Shown piece by piece: positions 38,510 through 43,701 of a stretch of DNA of 43,701 bases. The DNA is taken from assembly GCA_002718395.1 (NCBI GenBank), contig PBEG01000023.1, positions 1 to 43,701 of the forward strand, written 5' to 3'. The notes beneath the pieces were generated by a model, which had not been told where the DNA came from, did no database searches, and saw only the letters and a list, made by a program, of their open reading frames with translations. Position 1 is the stretch's first letter; every line of letters starts with the position of its first letter. The DNA comes from Chloroflexota bacterium (lineage in GTDB: Bacteria > Chloroflexota > Dehalococcoidia > UBA2979). The position numbers were made by a program, and so were the translations under genes.

Positions 38510-39115
38510 TTATTGATTTAGACCATTGTATTTGTTCATTGTAAAATCAATTCCGAATTCAATAATTGAATCTATTGATAAAATTGTTTGTTTTATAATT
38601 TTGTCTATATCTTTCTCTTCTTGTTTTGAAGGTTGACTTAAAACCCACTTTGAGACTTGATCAGGATCAAAACTTTCTTTCCCATCAACTTTTGGCCTGC
38701 CCACACCAATTCTAATTCTTATCAATGGTTCATTGCTCAAATAAGTAAATAGTGATTTAATGCCATTGTTGCCTCCGTGGCTTTTACTTTTTTGAATTGA
38801 TAATTTACCTACTTCAATATCAATATCATCTGCGATTAAAATAATTTTATCATTTTGTATATTTTCTTTATTTATAAATTGGTAGTAGCTTTTGCCGCTA
38901 TTGTTTAGAAATTCCATAGATCGCAAGCAGAAAATTTGTTTTTCCTGCATTTGCATTGATGCAACGAATAGATTATTTTGCTTCTTATATCTTATATTAT
39001 GTTTATCAACGTATTGGCTTACAATTTTTTGACCAAAATTATGCCTTGAGTTTACATATGAAGCCCCAGGGTTGCCCAGACCAATTATTGCATAAGTGTT
39101 ATTATTTTTTTTCAT
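38510..39115 (-). CDS. pth: Peptidyl-tRNA hydrolase
   Basis: AIIGLGNPGASYVNSRHNFGQKIV; SHGGNNGIKSLF; RIRIGVGRP. Confidence 0.96.
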   Translation of the reverse strand: MKKNNNTYAIIGLGNPGASYVNSRHNFGQKIVSQYVDKHNIRYKKQNNLFVASMQMQEKQIFCLRSMEFLNNSGKSYYQFINKENIQNDKIILIADDIDIEVGKLSIQKSKSHGGNNGIKSLFTYLSNEPLIRIRIGVGRPKVDGKESFDPDQVSKWVLSQPSKQEEKDIDKIIKQTILSIDSIIEFGIDFTMNKYNGLNQ

Positions 39116-39242
39116 TAGTAAGATTATAGATTAATTCAATAAATAGATGGCATTACATATAAAAAACCTTTTTCCAATAATTCGATAGGCATTATTTAGT
39201 TTAATTGGTATCATAATATTGTTTTTATTAAGGAAAGATAAA

Positions 39243-39944
39243 TTGCAAAAGATTATTAATGCTGCGCTTAAAGAAAAAAGATATTTATTAAATGAAATTG
39301 AATCCAAGAATTTGGTTAAGTCATACAAGATCCCTGTTGTTACAACAAAATTGGCTACTAATCTAAAGGAGGCTAGAGATATTGCATCTAAATTAAAATT
39401 TCCATTGGTAATGAAAATTGTTTCAAATGATATTTCACATAAATCTGATATAGGTGGAGTTGTCTTGGGAGTGAGTAGTTTAAGAGAAGTAGACAGCAAT
39501 TACAAGTCTATGATGAGGGCAGTTAAAAAAGCCAATAAACACGCTGTTATACAGGGAGTTGCTATGCAGCCAATGGTTGATGATGGAATTGAATTAGTAG
39601 TAGGCGTTACTACAGATCAACAATTTGGACCGGTATTAATGTTTGGATTGGGTGGTGTCTTTGTTGAGTTCATGAAGGATGTTTCTTTTAAATTAATTCC
39701 TTTGAGAAAAGTTGATGCAAAGAATATATTATCTGAAATTAAATCAAAAGAAATTCTTCTGGGGGCAAGAGGATTTCCAAAAATCGATTTAATAAAGTTA
39801 CAAGAATTAATTTTAAATGTATCAAATTTTGTTCAAGATAATCCAGAAATTGAGGAAGTGGATCTTAATCCAGTTATTGCTAATAGTAAAGAAATGCTTG
39901 CAGTTGACGCTCGTATTGTCCTAAAGCACCAGGCAACAAAGTGA
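39243..39944 (+). CDS. ATP-grasp (beta) subunit of ADP-forming acyl-CoA synthetase
   Basis: KSYKIPVVTTKLATNLKEA, FPLVMKIVSNDISHKSDIGGVVLGV, MFGLGGVFVEFMKDVSFKLIPL, DLNPVI; TTG at 39243 after AAGGAAAGATAAA. Confidence 0.87.
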   Translation: MQKIINAALKEKRYLLNEIESKNLVKSYKIPVVTTKLATNLKEARDIASKLKFPLVMKIVSNDISHKSDIGGVVLGVSSLREVDSNYKSMMRAVKKANKHAVIQGVAMQPMVDDGIELVVGVTTDQQFGPVLMFGLGGVFVEFMKDVSFKLIPLRKVDAKNILSEIKSKEILLGARGFPKIDLIKLQELILNVSNFVQDNPEIEEVDLNPVIANSKEMLAVDARIVLKHQATK

Positions 39945-41380
39945 AAATTAATTTTAAAAAATTAAACAGAATGTTGAATCCAAAAACAGTAGTTGTAGTA
40001 GGAGAAAAAGGTCCCAATTATCAATTTCTATCTTCTCAACTAGATTTTAAGGGGAATTTATATTCTGTACAAATTGACAAAAAAGAAATTCCAGGAATAA
40101 AAAAATTGGGTGTGAAAAATTTTACATCATTAGATGATATACCTGGACAAATTGATTTACTTATTGTTGCAGTGCCTAGGCAGATTGCTCCTTTTATTGC
40201 CAAACAAGCAATCAAGAGAAATGTAAGAGGTATACATTTTTTTACTGCTGGATTTGAAGAAACAAAAGAAAAAATTGGTGTTGATTTGCAAAATCAATTG
40301 ACCGATATAATTAATCAATCTGACATCCCTGTTATTGGACCAAATTGTATGGGGATATATAATAAGAGCCTTTCTTTAAGATTTCACCCAGCACAAAATA
40401 CAGCTGAAAATAAGCCAAATTTAAGGAAGCAGAATTTATCTTTTTTGTCACAAAGCGGAACACATGGAGTGAATGTGACGGTAGGAGCTCAAAGGAATGG
40501 AATCAATGTTGCTCGAGCAATTTCATTCGGCAATGCTTTATTTGTTAATGAATGCGATCTCTTAGAATATTTAATTACTGATAAACAAACTGACATTATC
40601 GCCTTTTATTTAGAAGGAGTTAAGGATGGATCGAGATTTATCAACTTGATCAAAAAATCTAATAAGCCAGTTTTAGTTTGGAAAGGAGGCAGGAATAATG
40701 CTGGCGCAAGAGCAGTTGCTTCTCATACTGCTTCAATGGCGTCTAATTATGTTATATGGAAAAAATTAGTAGAAGATTCTGGAGGTATTAATGTAACTTC
40801 CTTAGATGAATTAACTAATGTCGCAATGTTATTAAATTACAAGAAATACAAGATTGGGAACTCCTTAGCATTAATTACAATGACTGGTGGCCAATCTGTT
40901 GCTATTACTGATGCTTTTGAAGATCAAGGATTTGTGATTCCTCAACTTACTAAACAATCTTATAAAAAATTGTCTGAATTTTTTAACGTTATTGGTGGCT
41001 CATACAGGAATCCATTTGATGCAGGGTCTACAATCGGCAATGATGTAAATAATTTGCATAAAATTCTAAGGATAATTGGCAAAGATAAAAATATTACTGG
41101 CTCTTTAGTTATAGATATGAATACTAGAATATATAGAGATTCTAAAAAACAATATATTCAATTTCTTGAAGCACTTAATCAGTTCAAAAATACTTACAAG
41201 ATGCCAGTTATTATTGTGGTACATTCTTTGACCAGCACTATTATGATGACTGATAACGAAAATGTTACACGTGAAGCCATCTCTAGAGAAGTGACTCAAC
41301 TTGCAATTGATAGAGGACTACCAGTTTTCAATAGTTTCAATGATGCGGCTAAAGCAATGAAACTTGTTTTACCTCATTAG
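39941..41380 (+). CDS. CoA-binding (alpha) subunit of ADP-forming acyl-CoA synthetase
   Basis: LNPKTVVVVG…, IPVIGPNCMGIYNK, LSFLSQSGTHG, ISFGNALFVNECDLLEYL, VASHTASMASNY; GTG start overlaps the beta-subunit stop (GTGA). Confidence 0.9.
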   Translation: MKINFKKLNRMLNPKTVVVVGEKGPNYQFLSSQLDFKGNLYSVQIDKKEIPGIKKLGVKNFTSLDDIPGQIDLLIVAVPRQIAPFIAKQAIKRNVRGIHFFTAGFEETKEKIGVDLQNQLTDIINQSDIPVIGPNCMGIYNKSLSLRFHPAQNTAENKPNLRKQNLSFLSQSGTHGVNVTVGAQRNGINVARAISFGNALFVNECDLLEYLITDKQTDIIAFYLEGVKDGSRFINLIKKSNKPVLVWKGGRNNAGARAVASHTASMASNYVIWKKLVEDSGGINVTSLDELTNVAMLLNYKKYKIGNSLALITMTGGQSVAITDAFEDQGFVIPQLTKQSYKKLSEFFNVIGGSYRNPFDAGSTIGNDVNNLHKILRIIGKDKNITGSLVIDMNTRIYRDSKKQYIQFLEALNQFKNTYKMPVIIVVHSLTSTIMMTDNENVTREAISREVTQLAIDRGLPVFNSFNDAAKAMKLVLPH

Positions 41381-41481
41381 TTTTTAAATTGTCTAAAAAA
41401 TTAATTGTTATATTGTATAAGCAATTGTCTTTCCTGTAAAAATCTTTTTGTATATTCTAAATATAGTTTAATTTTAAGTGG

Positions 41482-41706
41482 GTGAGCAATATGGCAGAAC
41501 AAGCTTTTGACGATTACCTTGATCTTGTACAGGCTTCAAGGGAGATTGGTATACATCCGCAAAGTTTACGTCGTTTAATTAAGAAAAACCGTATACCAGC
41601 CACTATGTTTGCAGGAAAATACTTAATTAAACGTGACAAGTTGGCAATCTTCAAATCTAACTATGATCCAAGGCCTGGCAGAAAGCACTTAGGCACTTTA
41701 TTATAA
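41482..41706 (+). CDS. Small helix-turn-helix (excisionase/MerR-type HTH_17) DNA-binding protein
   Basis: LDLVQASREIGIHPQSLRRLIKKNRIPATMFAGKYLIKRDKL; alternative ATG at 41491. Confidence 0.75.
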   Translation: MSNMAEQAFDDYLDLVQASREIGIHPQSLRRLIKKNRIPATMFAGKYLIKRDKLAIFKSNYDPRPGRKHLGTLL

Positions 41707-41717
41707 GCTTGCTACCT

Positions 41718-42365
41718 TTATTTACTTTTTTCAATATAATCCCTTAATTGAACATATTCTTTATTTGAAATCTTTTGAGTTTCTCTTAAATAGACTGCAA
41801 TGGTTTCTAGATTGATGATTGAATGCATTTTTACGCCATTTGCTTGTAGCAGTTGCGTAGAACCTTCTGCTCTATCAATAAGAGTTATAGCATTTTTAAC
41901 ATACAGCCCATTATACCTTAAAGTTTCAATACAATTTTTAATTGAATGTCCTCCTGTTGTTAAATCATCAATTATAAGAACTGTTTGCCCAGGTAAATAA
42001 CTTCCTTCTATTTGCTGAACATCTTCTATGTTTGCATTAAAATTTTTCCTTACATAAATGGTAGATTGACCTTTTTCTAATCCTAGTGCTGTAGCAAGAA
42101 TTAGTCCTCCTACAGGCACGCCTGCTATGATATCAAAATTATCTATGCTGTCATCTCTGCGTGATTTAATAAGCTCAATTTCTTGATTCAAGAGATTAAC
42201 AATTTTTTTTAATGGCCCTGGACGCAATAACGGAATTTTTGCATTTATGTATATAGGCGAATTAACCGCTGTATTACCTAAATTGAATATACCTAGCTCA
42301 ATTGCACCTAAATCCCATAATAAATCTACTAACCATAATTTGCCCTGGTCCCTTGTTTGCTCCAT
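41718..42365 (-). CDS. pyrE: Orotate phosphoribosyltransferase
   Basis: IAGVPVGGLILATALG; VLIIDDLTTGGHSIKNCIETLR (PRPP loop). Confidence 0.9.
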   Translation of the reverse strand: MEQTRDQGKLWLVDLLWDLGAIELGIFNLGNTAVNSPIYINAKIPLLRPGPLKKIVNLLNQEIELIKSRRDDSIDNFDIIAGVPVGGLILATALGLEKGQSTIYVRKNFNANIEDVQQIEGSYLPGQTVLIIDDLTTGGHSIKNCIETLRYNGLYVKNAITLIDRAEGSTQLLQANGVKMHSIINLETIAVYLRETQKISNKEYVQLRDYIEKSK

Positions 42366-42367
42366 AG

Positions 42368-43327
42368 TTATACTCCTTCTTCATCTATTGCATTGGGCGG
42401 TATGCGACCAGCATTGAATTCAATAAGATTTTTTATTGCCAATTCAGCCATGTCTGTTCTAGTTTTTTTTGTTGCACTGCCAAGATGCGGGGAAATAAAA
42501 ACATTTTGCATTTTTAATAATTCTGATGTAGCAGGTAAAGGTTCTGGATCTGTTACATCTAATGCTGCTCCGCCAATAATTTTTCTTTTAATCGCATTCT
42601 CAAGGTCTATTTGATTGATTATTTTACCTCTTGATGTATTTATTAACACGGCATCTTTTTTCATAATTGTGAAATGGCGCATGTTTATGAAATTTTTGGT
42701 TTCTTCATTTAAAGATAAATGCACAGAAATAAAGTCTGCATTCTTTAATAATTTGTTTAAATTAACAAATTCTCCTGGGAAACCATTTTTTGGACTTTTG
42801 CCATAGTACATAACATTCATATTTAAGTTTTTAGCAATTTTTGCTACCTCTTGTCCTATTTTGCCAGGGCCAATTATTCCAATTTTAGCATTATTTAAAT
42901 CTTTTCCTATCATCCAATTAGGGTGCCAAGGACCCCACTCGCTATTCCTAATTGCTGCATTCCCTTCTTGCAGTCTTTTAGCTATCACAAAAATTAATGC
43001 TATGGTTAACTCTGCAGTTGATCTTGTTAAAACATCTGGGGTATTAGTAACTTGAATCGAAAATTTATTTGCTGCATTTATATCAATATTGTCATAACCT
43101 ACTGCCATATTTGCGATAATCTTTAGAGAAGGATTGCTAGAAATTAAATCTAAATCTATTTTTTCTGTAAGCATGGTCAACAAACCCCAACACCCCTTTG
43201 ATCGCTCTTGTAGCTTGCTCTTAGAAGGCGGGTCTTCTTCTTCCCAAACATCAACGATAAAAAATTCTTCGAGCTTGTTTATTAATTTTTTATTGGGCAG
43301 TTGCCTTGTAACAAAAATTTTATTCAT
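42368..43327 (-). CDS. D-isomer-specific 2-hydroxyacid dehydrogenase (glyoxylate/hydroxypyruvate reductase-like)
   Basis: NMAVGYDNIDINAANKFSIQVTNTPDVLTRSTAELTIALI; GIIGPGKIGQEVAKIAK; NTSRGKIINQIDLENAI. Confidence 0.92.
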   Translation of the reverse strand: MNKIFVTRQLPNKKLINKLEEFFIVDVWEEEDPPSKSKLQERSKGCWGLLTMLTEKIDLDLISSNPSLKIIANMAVGYDNIDINAANKFSIQVTNTPDVLTRSTAELTIALIFVIAKRLQEGNAAIRNSEWGPWHPNWMIGKDLNNAKIGIIGPGKIGQEVAKIAKNLNMNVMYYGKSPKNGFPGEFVNLNKLLKNADFISVHLSLNEETKNFINMRHFTIMKKDAVLINTSRGKIINQIDLENAIKRKIIGGAALDVTDPEPLPATSELLKMQNVFISPHLGSATKKTRTDMAELAIKNLIEFNAGRIPPNAIDEEGV

Positions 43328-43416
43328 AAAAAATAATTCCTTTTTTCTTTACTTTTTATTTTTATTTAAATATCTTAGAATTTCAACATATTAATTAGAT
43401 TAAGGGGTTTATAAAA

Positions 43417-43701
43417 ATGACAGATCAAGAAAATAATGCATTTAAAGTAATTGATGTTCATGAAGCAAAGTCTATGATTGATACTGAAGATGTACAAATT
43501 ATTGACAGCAGGGAATCAGATGAACATGAATCTGGTCATGTTCCTAACTCGATAAATATTCCACATATGGAAACCTTCAATAGGATATCTGAAATCGCCA
43601 CAGACAAACCAGTTTTATTCATATGTAAAGCAGGGCAAAGATCTGCTGTTGCAGCAGAATTTGCTTTTGCAGCAGGACTTACTAATGATTTATATAATGT
43701 A
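43417..43701 (+). CDS. Rhodanese-like domain protein (3' truncated by window end)
   Basis: Not in ORF track; MTDQENNAFKVIDVHEAKSMIDTEDVQIIDSRESDEHESGHVPNSINIPHME…VLFICKAGQRSAVAAEFAFAAGL; active-site CKAGQRS. Confidence 0.9.
   Translation, partial: MTDQENNAFKVIDVHEAKSMIDTEDVQIIDSRESDEHESGHVPNSINIPHMETFNRISEIATDKPVLFICKAGQRSAVAAEFAFAAGLTNDLYNV

Noticed and set aside
41389-41434. Direct repeat AATTGTCT (two copies) in the intergenic region before the HTH gene
   Set aside because: Only 8 nt in AT-rich sequence; likely chance.
1-43701. CRISPR array, prophage or transposon
   Set aside because: No regularly spaced repeats, transposase, integrase or phage structural genes were seen; the small HTH protein at 41482 alone does not support a mobile element.

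Overview
The window is a low-GC bacterial chromosomal segment. The gene content looks like a marine Chloroflexota (SAR202-like) genome, but that taxonomy is an inference. It is densely packed with mostly housekeeping and metabolic genes: rsmD, coaD, leuS, rsmG, greA, nadE, a folP-like gene, mfd, pth, pyrE and one tRNA-Ala(GGC). Two large blocks meet divergently near 20.2 kb. On the minus strand is a cytochrome c maturation (System I, ccm) plus heme O synthase cluster. On the plus strand is a caa3-type cytochrome oxidase operon (coxB with a fused cytochrome c domain, coxA, coxC, subunit IV). The strongest hidden signal is at 31740-32612. The ORF track splits this region in two at an in-frame TGA, but it reads as one 290-aa GrdB/PrdB-family selenoprotein (…YVILTPG-U-WLCHRSVGLIQ…). 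The UGA is followed, 10 nt later, by a perfect 8-bp hairpin (AUCGGUCC-GUG-GGACUGAU) that fits the bacterial SECIS model. It heads a tight operon with an 86-aa unknown protein and a lipoate-ligase-like gene. It is divergent from a triple-domain RidA fusion, with an inverted repeat between the two genes. Other observations: a ccmD gene missed by the ORF track, a CcmE with HENEF instead of HDENY, a four-Cys CcmH, an uncharacterised 331-aa protein inside the ccm cluster, a FolP-like protein with altered substrate loops, a ROK-like protein without the zinc motif, and hairpins upstream of leuS and inside mfd.
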